Shown here: positions 45,241-57,487 of the stretch, in pieces | Numbering within the stretch: position 1 is the first letter of the stretch | Layout: the number at the start of each line of letters is the position of its first letter | Assembly: GCA_011037195.1 (NCBI GenBank) | Contig: JAAEAF010001127.1 | Location: 62,001 to 126,000 of the forward strand | Direction: 5' to 3' | Source: Triatoma infestans | Lineage: Eukaryota > Arthropoda > Insecta > Hemiptera > Reduviidae | DNA: 64,000 nt | Program-made: the position numbers and the translations under genes | Notes under the pieces: model-generated | What the model saw: the letters and a program-made list of their open reading frames with translations, nothing else | Database searches by the model: none | Told to the model about the DNA's origin: nothing

Positions 45241-46018
45241 TGCAATTCACCTGTCATAATTAAGTTTATCTGCAAGTATAATTGTCCCCGACCAGAAGAT
45301 AAACTATAAATTCATTGTAAGAGGAATAACTAAAATTTAAATTTTCTTAATATAACGAGTATTTACCAACCATATTATGTAATATTATGTTAAATGAAGA
45401 AGATTTATACCATTATTATTTTTATTATCCAATATATTCCGCTCCTTAGGTCACAGTACATTGAAAATATTTTATAAATAAGAGCCAATAATCTGACAAC
45501 GCTGCTCACTATCAGTAATATTAACAATCTATGTTATTACAATGTAAGTGCTTTTAAAATTAGTTCATTTCGTATCAACGAATAAGTTTACTTCTTATTT
45601 TTGTTTTATTCAAAGTATGTTTTTTTCAGTTTCTTTGCTGCAAACCTTACAATAATTACATATAAATATTTTAGTAAATTTTGTATATTAATAACGGTAA
45701 CCAGCAGCCACTTTTTATTTCTATATTAATTATTTTATTTTTTAATTACGTTGTTAAGACTTCTGCCAATTTATTTTTTGTTTTGATTAATTTTAAGCTT
45801 AATTAATTTAAAAGTTAATTTTATATTTTAAAGTTTTATATAGTTATTTAGTATTCAATTACTTCAAAAATGTATTATTCTGTTGTATTAAGCTAATTGC
45901 TAGGAGGATATGTAATAAATAAATTATTATTACTATTATTATTATATTAATTGTTTTAATAACTTACTGTAATATAAATATTATTTTTATATTTAGATTC
46001 TTTTTACTTTTTTTAATT
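45241..46018. other. AT-rich region, no gene recognised
   Basis: Very AT-rich with ATT repeats near 45926-45950. Nothing supportable. Confidence 0.5.
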
Positions 46019-46280
46019 TCAGTCGCGCCAACATATATGGTCATTGGCGCCCAGAACCTTCTCAGTGACTGCCGTCCTACGGACAGTATTGTGTCTTTTA
46101 TCGGTCCATCACCGGGACAGAGAGCTGTACAGGCTCCTGGGAAGATAAAATGTAAGAATAGCATTAGCACCATACCAGCTACCTACCGTTAGAACAAGCA
46201 AGAGCTTTAACTAGCCACATCACTGTTCAGATGACTCACATCACCCATCGCTACCAATTTCTACATCATACTACTTACAT
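46019..46280 (+). repeat. Second dispersed repeat family, copy 1
   Basis: It shares with 48505-48830 the start 'cagtcgcgcc', a following 'attggcg' block and 'gaacaagcaagagctttaac' then 'tagc', in the same order and at similar spacing. The two copies are quite diverged. The family is unidentified. Confidence 0.55.
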
Positions 46281-47059
46281 CATAACTCTTTGCACGGTCG
46301 TTCTCCCCCCTCCCAAACGATGGGTTAGAGACTGAGAAACGCTATACTTAATAGATTACTATATATTTTATAAAGTACAGAAAACACAATACATATTAAT
46401 GACACAAATCAATTCGGTACTGTAAACCGAAAGACTACTTAAGAGACTGTACAGACTATGACAAGTCTTTGACTTTAAAATACAGACAGGTTGGACAACC
46501 ATGTGCTAGACTTAACACGACAATTACAACACGCCATTGCAGCCACTCTGATCGACGGAGTAGAACTTACATATACACATCGATATACATAATATATCAA
46601 TTCATAACTAAAATTAAAATATAAGTTTTACTATGTTCAACAAGACTTGGTACAAACATACTTTACTTGTTTATCACTATTTTCCCCTTAAGTTTTCTTT
46701 GCCACCAGTCTGGAGAAAACCTATTTACAGTTTTTACCACTCTTCTAGATCTTGTTTTTTTCTGTTTGGACTATTCGTATGTTGTGATTTATCAACACTT
46801 GTTTCTACAGTTAGTGAACTACTAACAGTTTCACTTTTAGTCAGAATGTTTCATTTCTATTTATAATATTTTTACAAAAAAGATTGATTTTCGATAGCTG
46901 TGCAGAATTTAAGGCTTTAGATATCGAAGGTTGGTTCAGTGTTGTTGGTGCGCCCTTCTGGCTCACAATCACTTCTCTAACTGCCAAGGTTAGTAGATAG
47001 ATATTTATCCCCCCCCCCCAACGCTATATTATGTAAGATTTGAGTTTTAAAAAAATTTA
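46281..47059. other. No gene recognised
   Basis: The open frame 46633-46866 has a hydrophobic, AT-driven composition. A C-run lies near 47010-47020. Confidence 0.45.
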
Positions 47060-47135
47060 TTTTATATATAATTGTACTAACAGGAGTGAGAGGAAAGACG
47101 TGCGAGTGTTTCACACCAGATTCACCTCTAGTAGG
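47060..47135 (-). repeat. DR terminal motif
   Basis: 'aggaaagacgtgcgagtgtt' then 'tcacaccagattcacc'. Confidence 0.6.
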
Positions 47136-48504
47136 AGCAAGGGAGGAAGAGTAAAAGAGATTTAATGAAATTAGATTAAAATAATTCTATGGGATAGGTT
47201 GGAAAAATTGCATGATATCCACATTAATGTTAACATTTACATGTCAAAACTCGTGCAGATTACTTCTTGTATTTTTTATTTTTCTTAACGAGAGTGGAAA
47301 AGAAGGGTTATGATGGAGACTAAAACACATAAATAAAATGAAATTATTTGTCAAGTGCAGGTTTTTCCGGTTGGTGATGTAAAAACTAGGAAGGGATGGT
47401 AGCAGAAGTGGGACGGATAGGAAGGAGAAAATTCAGTAAACACGCACACACACTCCGGCTAAGTTTATATAGCTTTTTCCACTTTCCTTAACTCCCATGT
47501 GTCTTCTAACAGCATCAACTATGTTGCGTTGTCTTCTACGAGCTCGGGAAGAAATAAAGATTAAAAAAACTCTTTTACGGCAGAAATTCTAAATAAAAGA
47601 AGCTAAAAACAGGTCTTCACTACTAACCTGACATGTAGTTTTGTTTTTGTGCATGGGAGATTGTAGACGGGCCACAGTACCATCAGCCTCTCAGATGGAC
47701 CCAAACTTTGATGGACGCTAAACACCCCCGCCAGAAACACCCCCAGGAAAAAACTCCGGCTTTACTGACTTTCAGAAAAAATTAAATTTTAATTTTAACC
47801 AGTATTAATTTAATTAATTCTTTACAACCAAACAAAATACATATAACTGTGTATATTTTCCGTATGTATGTGTGCGTAAATATGGCGATGTTTTCTAAAT
47901 TTTTCTTTTTTAAAGAAAAACTCCTCTTATTGGTAAGCTATGCAGGCTTGGTTAAAAAGTTTTTTTTTGCTAGTTGCGTTGTAAGCAAACAAAGTAGTCC
48001 TTGTTTAGCAAGCCAAGGAAGGAAAACTTTTTCTTCCCAACACGCGCGCTTCCAACCCCGACGGAGAAATATTAGACCAGTTCTACTACCGAGTATCTTT
48101 ACCGTTCATGGTAGAGAATGTTTAAGCACAATATGGCTTTGAAATGAAAATGAAGTTCAGAGAGAGAAAGAGGGAGGAGATTAGAAAAATATAAAATAAA
48201 ATAGAAATAAGACAAAGTGAATGGAATATTTCAGAAATACCGCATTTTATCCCCACCATCTATTTAATTTAACTCCAGTATTACATATCAAATGATAAAA
48301 ATAGGTTGCCAGCGCAATGGTAAATAGGCCAGTTTAATGGTAGCAGCAGGATCGTTGAGGAAAGAAAGAAAGGAGAGAGATTACACTCTCAATGGAACCA
48401 ATCGCCAGTAAATTCGCCAGATAAAAGCTGGACTCAACAGTTCTATTAGCAACCGCAACAAGGTGCCACCTCTGAACCTTCAAGCGCACGATAACTACAT
48501 TCTC
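47136..48504. other. No gene recognised
   Basis: The 97-codon frame 47849-48142 and the 125-codon minus frame 48334-48711 lack recognisable domains; the latter overlaps the second dispersed repeat. Confidence 0.45.
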
Positions 48505-48830
48505 AGTCGCGCCTACTACAATGTATTGGCGAATGGGCTTCAACTTCAAAAGCAATAAGCTGTCTCTAGCGGATAGAGAAATTGAATAAAGACGGCTATC
48601 TGAGAGGCTGAACAAAGAGTCACTAGATCGAATTTTAAAGAGTAAAATATCAATTGGTATATCAACCTTTTTGAGAGTGCTCACCAAGCTTATCTCCCAG
48701 CATTCTACCATAGAACAAGCAAGGGTTCTAACTAGCGAGATTCCTCTTCAAGCTATTCACAACAGTCACCGTTAAACCTTCTACTGCATTCATTCATCAC
48801 GCTCCTGCCATTATCAATATTCTTCTCTCG
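48505..48830 (+). repeat. Second dispersed repeat family, copy 2
   Basis: 'cagtcgcgcc' (48505), 'tattggcg' (48525) and 'gaacaagcaagggttctaac' (48713), parallel to 46019-46280. The sequence between differs substantially. Confidence 0.5.
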
Positions 48831-49796
48831 GTCACTCAACTCTCCATTTACTCTCCTTTCTAAGCAAATTGCAACTATAAACTGTGAGAATGGCGCCAGT
48901 TCGTGTGTTCTTATTTCTTTGAACCAGCATCATCAGGCTACCATTTAATCGAAATTTAGCAGTTTTTTCAGTTGTTTTTCACTTAATTCAGTATGCTAAA
49001 GGAATGTTTTTAGCACAGGGTCTGTGTATGTATTTTATAAAACAAGAACGTATAAGTTGAGGAACACCTAAGACATGGGCATAGATTTAGATTTAGTGAG
49101 AACACTTGAAATAAAACGTTAAAGTGGTATGGGGTATGTACAAAGAATGATAAATGACAGGCGGCCCTGAAAAGTTAAGGAATGGTCGCCGACTAAGAGA
49201 AAGGAAAGGAGGCAGACTGGAAAAAGGAAGTGAAGGAATGCATGGAAGGTGACTGGCGCGATAGAAACGTCTGGAGTTTAGGATGCGAGAAACAGAAATT
49301 AACTATGTATACTAACCCGTGTGGCTATAATAATAGTAGTAGTATCTATTTGGAAACTAACTCTACATAAAATAATCAGCCTTCATGATTATAAACAATA
49401 GAATATTGTAATAAGTGTAATGAAATTATTGAAAGACAGTTACTATTTCAAGGAAATCCAAATAATAAAATATATTTTCTGTAATCAATTACTAATGACT
49501 TACCATGGACTGTATTGTATCTTATTGATACGTCCGATATGCGATTCCGCCAAAGTGTAAGTATTAGTGTTCTGCACTGACCTGCAACAAATGAAAAATT
49601 AAAAATTAAAGTTAAATTGAACTTGATCGATTTTTTTTTTAAAAAGGGTCTTTTTAAAAATTTCATTCTTAATTATTATAAATTTATAAAACAGTGGTTT
49701 TTATTCCTATCTCTCTCTTTCCGCCACTAGAAACGCCAAGCTATCTGAAGAAGTGGCTAGTCCACTTTCATTAACATGAATACAAAAGCAAAGAAA
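48831..49796. other. No gene recognised
   Basis: Mixed composition. No domain-bearing frame. Confidence 0.45.
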
Positions 49797-50420
49797 ATTT
49801 GGTGTGCAACACTCACATAAGATTCTCTTGCTGCAGTTTACAAAATTGTAATTAGTGACAAATTTTATAGTTAATATACCAAATTTAATAAATTTCATCG
49901 GTGGTTTTATGGAGAAAATCGTAAAACTGAAAAAATGTTCAGTACAAAAATCACTTCCGGTTTACCAATTTTGTTGGAACTCGGAATTTTGGCAATCTAT
50001 TTATTGTTAATTAATTTTGTTTAGACGGTAGAATTGTATAACCAACTATGGTAGCACTTTAGAGAGAAACATAACCCCACCCCCCTAGAAAATCACAAAA
50101 AAGTGAAAAGAAACAATAAGGTACGTGTTCCTTCCCGTTGAGGAATTTTGACAGATAACTCACTGACGGATTTCGTAGCGATTCATGAACGGTATATAAA
50201 GTTTGTACTTTCTGCGATTTTTCATTTTTGAGCAATGCTGTTCGCATACAAACACACACACACATTCACATACACACAAGCGGACCATTTTTTAAAAACC
50301 ACTTTTTTGGACTCAGGAGACCTCGAAATATCTATTTCCGGTGAAAACTCGATATCAAAAATTTGTCACGATTACAATACTTCTTCTTACTGCAGTAAGA
50401 TTAAGTAAAAAGAGAAAACC
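49797..50420 (+). repeat. DR dispersed repeat, complete copy with both ends
   Basis: It begins 'aaaatttggtgtgcaacact' and 'cacataagattctctt' (49795-49830), runs through 'cacttccggtttaccaat', 'cggtagaattgtataac', 'cataaccccaccccc', 'gacctcgaaat' and 'ccggtgaaaactcgatatc', and ends 'acttcttcttactgcagtaa' (50377-50398). This copy defines both termini and shows DR as a unit of about 600-900 bp. It has no terminal inverted repeats that I can pair and no coding capacity. Confidence 0.9.
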
Positions 50421-50580
50421 GTTTAGTAAAGTGGCACTTTCGATGTTCGACAATATCAATTTTTATTAATATTGTATCAGTGGTAGAATCGTTAGTATAC
50501 TGAAACAATATTTTAGAGAAAATCATCCCCCCTCCCCCCAGAACCACCTAAAATATACATTTACTTCGGCCCTAGACAAA
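50421..50580 (+). repeat. DR fragment adjoining the previous copy
   Basis: 'gtttagtaaagtggcacttt' (50421), then 'tattaatattgtatcagtgg' and 'aaaatcatcccccctccccc'. A second, truncated DR in tandem. Confidence 0.6.
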
Positions 50581-51348
50581 ATATCAATATTTGAATTTTT
50601 TGCGATTGTCAATTTCTAAACCATTCAATTCGTAAGAAGAATGCAATCCTCTTATATCGGCAATGTTTGCAAATACTCTTATATCAATCAGTATGAGAAA
50701 GTTGTATAAAAAAAAAGATAACAAACAACAATAAAAACGTAAAAATAATGTAATTTTAATTGACAATGAAAGAGTTTGTACATCATGAATCATTGTAACA
50801 GAGCATCGTGCATGATGAATTTCATAGAGAGGGTACTTCACTTTTTTTAGGTGAGATGATTTGGAAATTTTACAAGGGGCAGACCAAGCACCCTCCTAGG
50901 CCCAGATATGAAACTGTAAAACATTTATTGAGTTCAAAACAGGGGCGGTTAGGGGACAATAGGGCGTTTGAAGTATTTTTTGTCACTAGACTACATGTGA
51001 AGAGTACACTCGGATAACAACAAGTACATGCACAATAAATGCATGTACATAGTTGCCTAGTTATGCATACATATTTGCAGATTCAAAACTAGGCCGGCGG
51101 CTATTCTTTCTCCGGACTGGAAAACAACATAACTTGTTTAGAAGTAGTGGGGATGGGGATCCAGAACATTGACAAGAGTTATCAACATCATTCATTGAAC
51201 ATATAACCCACTTTCGGCCCCACAGTCTACACTGGCTAATCCCCACCGCTCATATCACACAGGACTGACAGACAGACAGACAGATCCTGCCAGGGTGGTG
51301 ATGAACTAGATAAATACAGAGACATGGAGGTATTTAGTTAGGGTTGAT
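50581..51348. other. No gene recognised
   Basis: Slightly GC-richer from 50870. The 69-codon frame 50808-51017 is domain-free. A CAGA tetranucleotide run lies at 51269-51283. Confidence 0.45.
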
Positions 51349-51350
51349 GC

Positions 51351-51600
51351 ATAAAACAAGAGCTCTCCCAAAACTGGTTTATCCAAATGGGGTAGGGAAG
51401 CATTAAGGTTTGGTGGGGGAGGAGTTCTCCCACCAAAAACCATCACCAATGATAACATCATTCCGGACAGTGTAAACCCCACCACCGTTGACTGGGCCAA
51501 TGGAAAAACTTTATCTACACATAAATTAAACTTCGGATATGAGGTCGAAAACATCATCCGTAAAACAACCAGGCCAAAAATGAAATTTGTATTAATGTTT
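51351..51600 (+). other. Stop-to-stop open frame with coding-like composition, unidentified
   Basis: About 80 codons between stops, ending TAG near 51600, with no ATG at its start. Residues are varied ('TVDWANGKTLSTHKLNFGYE' near the C-terminus), unlike the surrounding AT-rich noise. It could be an exon or a fragment of a decayed element. I recognise no family. Confidence 0.25.
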
Positions 51601-52360
51601 TAGGGAGGGTATTAATTTTATGCACATGATGTTCCCCTACATAACTTTAGCAAGGGGATGGGAACTGTACACGCTGCATGCATGAACATGTATAAATTTC
51701 TAGAGTTTTATCCACCGTCACTCATTTCTGCAAACATTTTGGACATATGCAAAAATTTCCTCCACCAATCAAAATTCCAGTGACGAGCCAGTGGCTGAGT
51801 AGCGCCATAAAATTGAATAAACGCTAATAACCACATTATTCATTTTAAAATCCCTCATTCACACTCTTTCCCTCTCTTTCTATTCCATGTTTTGCTCCAA
51901 TTTTAATTTTAGTGCAGGTTAATTAAAATTTCAAATTATTCATAGATACTCAGATATGCCGTTTACGGTTTGACTGGGCACTCTGTACATGCAGTAATAT
52001 TTTCTCCCTTCCAACACTACTTTAGTCTAGTTTCCCCCCCAAAAAGAGGCAGGAATATAGGAGGTGAAGCCAATTAGTCTAATGCCTCCATTATGAAATA
52101 AATTTCCTCCCAAAAACCAATTCCTGGAATTTTCTCATGTTTGAAATCTCCGGCACTAATCTAATAATCGTTAATATTATATACGTGCCGCAAGTCGTTG
52201 TATAGGTAATATAGATATAAAATATAGATTTAAATGGTGCTTTAATTGGAAGCCGGCCGCCACTGCTCCCGCCAACCAGGTTTTCCTGTGATCAGATTTC
52301 CAAGGAAAATGATATCACATTTATCGAAATTGTGTAAAGGAATATTTGCTATTCTTGGTG
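51601..52360. other. No gene recognised
   Basis: Nothing supportable beyond short homopolymers. Confidence 0.45.
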
Positions 52361-52965
52361 GAATACCAACGCAAACATTATATGGTGGAAAGCAAGTTCT
52401 CCTTTCAACTTATCAACAACTGATGTGCTCACCTACAATCCATACACCAACAACCGTCCTTGGTGGGAATCTAGTATTCCCGATACAAGCAAGCGTCATA
52501 TGGTAGAAAGAAATGTTCTCTTCACACCTATATTTACAACTATCGTGGCGGAAAAACAAAAAGAAAACATCATATGATGAAAGGAAGTTCTCCTTTCGCC
52601 TTATCAACAACTGATTTTCCCAACTCCACAACAAGCAAACGTCATATGGTGGAAAGAAACGTTCCCTACCCACCTATACCAACAGTTGTCCTTAGTGGAA
52701 AACCACAAAGCCAACGTCATAATTATGGTGGAAAGGAACGTTCTGCTTACACCAACCGACCAACTTATGTACTCATCTACACCAACCTCAGCTATACTAA
52801 CAGTTTTTCCAAATTTTCCCACTACAAGCGAACACAATATGGTGGCAAAGAACATAGTCTTTCTACCTGTAGCAACAGCTGTTATTGCTGGAAAACCAGG
52901 CAAACATTCTTTTCCCACCTATACCAAGCAGTCCTTCGCGGAAAACCGGAGTTTTCTCACCCTGT
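52361..52965. repeat. Degenerate minisatellite, irregular unit
   Basis: The core 'gtcatatggtggaaagaaa' recurs in diverged form at about 52376, 52496, 52567, 52640, 52718 and 52847 (spacings of roughly 70 or 120 bp). Between cores are 'cacctataccaacagttgtc' and 'cttggtggaa' variants. Overlapping open frames on both strands are by-products of the repeats. Confidence 0.75.
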
Positions 52966-53329
52966 AGGCAAATTCTCCCCATTGAGTTAAAAAAAAAAGA
53001 AGGAATGAGATACTACTGGGTTGTAAAAATGTAACACTGGCAACATACACACTAGTTTACAGAGTACTCTCAGAAAAAAGAAGCATTACGTTGTAAATAG
53101 TTTTATTTTCCTACGCCAACTCTGAAGGGAGAGTCTCATTTTCTTTCTTACGTTCTAAATAGTATTCAACAAGTAAAACTCAAACCTATGCAATAATAAA
53201 CGCCATATTGTCCTTCTGTCCCTCATAATTCTTTTATTAAAGTCCTTATCTTCTTTCTGTATTTGGTATATTTAAAGTGTCAATATTAAAATTGCGTAAT
53301 TCTTCATTCATCCACTACCACTTATAAAT

Positions 53330-53520
53330 TAATATTTCCGGTTGACTTCTAAATTTACACTTCTTCTTTTTTTTCGTATTTGAGCTCTACTATTCATAAA
53401 CACAGATATATACACACACAGGGAGAAAGAAGAGTGAGGAAACATGGATTTCCGGTGGGAACACACGATCACGAGTGATTACCACATTTTCTCTTAATAG
53501 AATATAAAATAAAACCTGAA
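53330..53520 (+). repeat. DR fragment
   Basis: 'taatatttccggttgactt', 'cgtatttgagctctactatt' and 'gatttccggtgggaacac', ending near 'ttctcttaatag'. Confidence 0.65.
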
Positions 53521-53585
53521 TGGATAACTATCAACTGATTAAAAAATTACTCATTGAAAACATTTTCTGAAAACTTGTTTTCCTT

Positions 53586-53598
53586 TATATATATATGT

Positions 53599-53641
<43 letters not shown>

Positions 53642-53645
53642 TTAT
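53586..53645. repeat. (AT)n(GT)n microsatellite
   Basis: A short AT run followed by about 25 GT units with a few interruptions. Confidence 0.9.
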
Positions 53646-54739
53646 GTACGTATATATAATATGAGCAGCATTTAATTTTTATTTTATCTGAAGGAAAAAA
53701 ATTACTTTGCCAACCAACTTTCACTGGTTACTAAATGAAGGATTAAATTAAGCTCCCAGAATTCTAGGGAATGAAAAATTAATAAAAAAAAGCTGGGAAT
53801 TTATTTCATTTTGTGAACTTCTGCCTAAAATGTTGAGTAGGGGGAGGAGCTGAGAAAAGTTCAATGTAGGATAATTCACTACTTTTGGGCGGACAACGGG
53901 CAATATTAATATTAATATTTTCTTACAAATTAATAAGTGCAGAAGGTTTTTTTATTTCTGATACCATTGTCATTTCAATTACTGCTAATATGTTCGTAAA
54001 GTTTTTTTCAACTTCGCTTTTATTAATATTAATAATTAAGGTCATTTAATCGTTCCGTAATATGTTCACCGCAAATAGATATTTTGACTTCCACTGAGTG
54101 AGATAGAAATGTTGAGTGGTATGTGAAAATAAAAATAACAACAACAACAACAACTAAAATTTACAGGTGTAATGAGAAAAATACATATTGAAAATTTTTT
54201 CCACAACAGCGCTAAGACTCTATGTGTCAGCATCAGCCACTAAATTCCGCCATACTTACCATGTCTACAGCGCCTTTGACCGCATCTATCAGGCCTACCT
54301 GTACCAACTGATCGAATGGGCTGCGAGATTTTTTTTTTTAAAGCAACCTTCACCTAAACTGGTAACATACTGTTATTAGAAAATGTTCTTCAGAATACTA
54401 AATATATATGATATCAATAACTTTAACAGTTCTTAATCCACTATCAATCTAAAAAAAAAAAAAAATAATAATATTGCATAGCTCGAGATTTCTAGTGAAA
54501 TACTTCAACAATAAATGGTGAAATAGTTTAATATTTTCCGACAGCAGCAACAAACAAACAAGTCAGAATGGAATAACTTTTAAAGGAGCAATTCTAAATG
54601 GAGAACGTATGGCCCCCACGGGGACAATTTCAATAGTCAAGGGGCAGCACCAGGAGTAATTCCTAAATGGAAGAATACCTGTTCGGGGGGGGGGAGACAC
54701 TATGCAGGAAAAGTATAATAGCCTAGGGAGATTTTTTTT
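53646..54739. other. AT-rich region, no gene recognised
   Basis: Short CAA, T- and A-runs only. Confidence 0.5.
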
Positions 54740-55110
54740 CTTTTTTTTTTCACTTCCTTTTATTGGTATGAACAGGAAGTATTGCGACCGTTTCAAATTT
54801 TCAAAAATGACTTTCATTGGGAATGTCTTGTCTCTCCGGAATAGAAAGCAAAAGTTTTCAGCGAATAGTCTGTATGTGTAAGTGAAAACAAAATATCTCA
54901 AAAAAAATAAAAACGAAAAATCCGCAAGATGCTCGAACTGTTTATTTCATTCAAGTGCCTCCTAGCCGATCTATAATCTGACAACGGAAGTGCGACTCTA
55001 TTCGATTTTTCTCAACTCCATAAACTATTTTTCTTTAAACATCTCATACTAACTACACACATGAAGGCTTTTCATTTGATCCACTTTTCCAGAAAAATTT
55101 ATTTTGGAGG
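54740..55110 (-). repeat. DR dispersed repeat
   Basis: 'cacttccttttattggtatg' and 'aacaggaagtattgcgac' (end motif, 54751-54787), then 'gtcttgtctctccggaata', 'gacaacggaagtgcgact' and 'gatccacttttccagaaaa'. Confidence 0.7.
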
Positions 55111-55174
55111 GGGCGGCAGCTATCTACAGCATTAAAGTTGAATATGTGGATGGGTCCGCATTGCTGGATAACAT

Positions 55175-55415
55175 CTGCTATTTTATCCGTCGCAGCATGC
55201 ATATTCCTTTTGTTTCGGTTTCGGATTTTCCAACTAGTATCCAACTAGTTGGTTGGATATACTACCAACAAACTAACAAGTGTGAATGTAACAGAAACAT
55301 TACGTTGAAGTGAACTCTCTACACGAACTTGGTGAATTTGCTCTGACGATGGATGAAAATCCGAACCGGTCAGGAACAAAAGGAATATGCATGCTGCGAC
55401 GGATAAAATTCCAGA
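55175..55415. repeat. Inverted repeat with hammerhead-like arm
   Basis: The left arm 55181-55216 ('ttttatccgtcgcagcatgc' ...) pairs with the right arm 55374-55408. The right-arm side carries CTGACGA (55342-55348), then T, a GGAT-GAAA-ATCC hairpin, GAA (one A short of GAAA), CCG and GTC (55369-55371). A perfect short palindrome 'tatccaactagttggttgga' lies in the spacer (55238-55257). The overall plan resembles the 18.3-18.5 kb element, though the arm sequences differ. Confidence 0.55.
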
Positions 55416-55475
55416 TACAGCATGAAAGCATTCCACTAAAAACTACTACAATTCCATCCTACATAACAATAATAT

Positions 55476-56133
55476 TGTAATGACATGGAAAGTCATACCA
55501 ATGTCAAAGTGGTTCCAGCCAGCTGCTATCTTAACAAAGGATGGCAGTAATAAAAGAGCAATTTATAACCAGCGACCTAGCAGGCCGCCGTCTTCAAGAC
55601 AATGCCGGCCAAACAAACAACAAAGCCCTTTTCAATACTTTACATCAAAGCAAGCACCGATAAGGTTGGCCACTGACCTAAATAAGGTCAGCAAACTACG
55701 AAAGTTACACAAGGTCGCACACTAGAACAGATGTCTTGGTGTGAGTGTGGCCAACACCGATATATAAACTCTATCATATACAACGAGAGGATCATTATAT
55801 CTTATACGACGATACGAGCACGTCCATATACACGAGCAGCAGTTTACGCGACTATACACAGTTTCATTTAAACTTATTATCTTTTAGTAGTGCATCTTAG
55901 TTCGTTTATTTTATCATTCTAATTTATTACTTATTTATCTTCTATTTATTCCTAAGTATTTTGCTAGTTATTAGTTACCCTATATTACGTTAAAATTATT
56001 GTTAAAATACAGTTTATTTTTATAAAATCCGTATTAATAATTCGATGCACTAACTTCCAAAATCTCTCAACTAACTTCCGCCCTCTTCAAGACATCTACT
56101 ACATCAGGAATCACATCAAACGATTCCATTACA
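55476..56133 (+). repeat. 5' LTR of element B (about 658 bp)
   Basis: The boundaries rest on TGTAATG at the start and CCATTACA at the end, which form short terminal inverted repeats, and on the PBS two bases downstream. The LTR contains a TATA-like string at 55760-55767. Without a second LTR the 5' limit is provisional. Confidence 0.65.
55760..55767 (+). promoter_or_regulatory. TATA-like element in LTR of B
   Basis: tatataaa, about 285 bp into the LTR. Confidence 0.45.
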
Positions 56134-56135
56134 TC

Positions 56136-56146
56136 TGGTGGCAGCG
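56136..56146 (+). promoter_or_regulatory. Primer-binding site of element B
   Basis: TGGTGGCAGCG two bases after the LTR end, identical to element A's PBS. Confidence 0.8.
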
Positions 56147-56277
56147 ACTAGGATCCGAACAGCGATTCCAGTAAGTCAAATTTGTATACATATTTTTATT
56201 ATTTATTTATTAAAAATTTTTTTTTTCTCTCTGTTATATAAGTTCAATCAAATTGAACTAAATTTTTTGAAAAATTT

Positions 56278-57487
56278 ATGAAAACTAGGGGATCAAAGAA
56301 AACTCGTGCTAGCCCTATTAAAATTTCTGACCCTCAAACAGTAACTACCATGACCACATACAATCTAAACGGTGTACAGATGTCCTTAGAAGAGGCTGTG
56401 CAACACCTCTTGGGTGAAAGAGAAAAGTCTGCACCTGCTCCCCCGGCCCAAGATAAAACATCTATAATCGCTAGTCTGAACCTACTAAATCAGATTCCGT
56501 GTTTTGACGGAGAACAAAACACAAACGTAGAACTCTTCCTAGAAGAGGTACAACGCTGTGCTAGATTGTCGCGATGGGACGACGATACCACAATAGAGGT
56601 GGTTGAATTTAAAATTTCTGGTACCGCGAAAACCTTCTCAATACACAGAAATCACTACTATTACGAGAAGGTAAGGTAACTGATTTTAAAACAATATCCA
56701 AATTGCTGCTCAACAGGTACCATATAGAACAAACGCCTCTTGTTCTGTTACGCCAAATCACCAATATGCAGGCTTCCCCAAATGATTCGGTAGAACAAAT
56801 CGCCGACAAGCTCCGTCACCTGCATTCCCTAATATCAGACAAGGCCGAAGCTAATCCCAAGCTAACCTTACAAACGGTGTTAAACAAAATCACCACCGAC
56901 ACCTTCATCAGGCTACTTCCACAAAATCTAAGGAACGAGGTACGCACTAAGCTGCCTGAAACCTTAGATAGTGCCCTGGAATATACTACGGCACTGAGAG
57001 AGATAAAAGCTGCAGACTCTGCCCCTTCAGTGTTTGCTATAACGCCAAAACCTAAATTAAACAAACCGGTGGCAAGGCAAACTAATCTACCGCCATCGCC
57101 ATGTAAATACTGTGGGAGTATGCATTTTCACGCAGAATGCACTCAAAAAAATAAAACCCCAGTATTCAACGTGATCAAAAATCGTCCGTGTCGACATTGC
57201 TCAGGGCCTCAATCGATAGGCATCTCCAAAAACAAAAGCACGAACAAACTTCGGCAAATTCTCGCCGCAAGCCAATAAGTTCAATAATTTTCAAAGGCGT
57301 CAACAGATCACAACCCAACGCCAACCCACAAATACACCTCAAACTTACAGACCGCGCAGAACTTATTCGGAAGTGACAAGGGCGACAACGACCAAATTTA
57401 ATACCAGCGACAAACCGACCTGCCAGTATTGCGATAAATACGGCCATACTGCCCGAAATTGTTTCTTCGTCAAACCAAAAAACGGTT
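56278..57487 (+). pseudogene. Element B gag (frameshifted)
   Basis: It starts at ATG 56278. A basic N-terminus leads to 'MTTYNLNGVQMSLEEAVQHL' (homologous to element A), then the capsid-like region: 'IPCFDGEQNTNVELFLEEVQ', a frameshift near 56680, 'PLVLLRQITNMQ' and 'IRLLPQNLRNEVRTKLPETL' in the 191-codon frame ending 57278. Zinc knuckles: CKYCGSMHFHAEC (57102-57140, the short CX2CX3HX4C form), a broken third one at about 57187 ('CRHCSG'), and after another frameshift a classical CQYCDKYGHTARNC (57422-57463). Gag would package the RNA in a capsid. Confidence 0.85.

Noticed and set aside
48334..48711. 125-codon minus-strand frame as a gene
   Set aside because: It overlaps a dispersed repeat, has no recognisable domain, and the sister copy at 46 kb does not preserve the frame.
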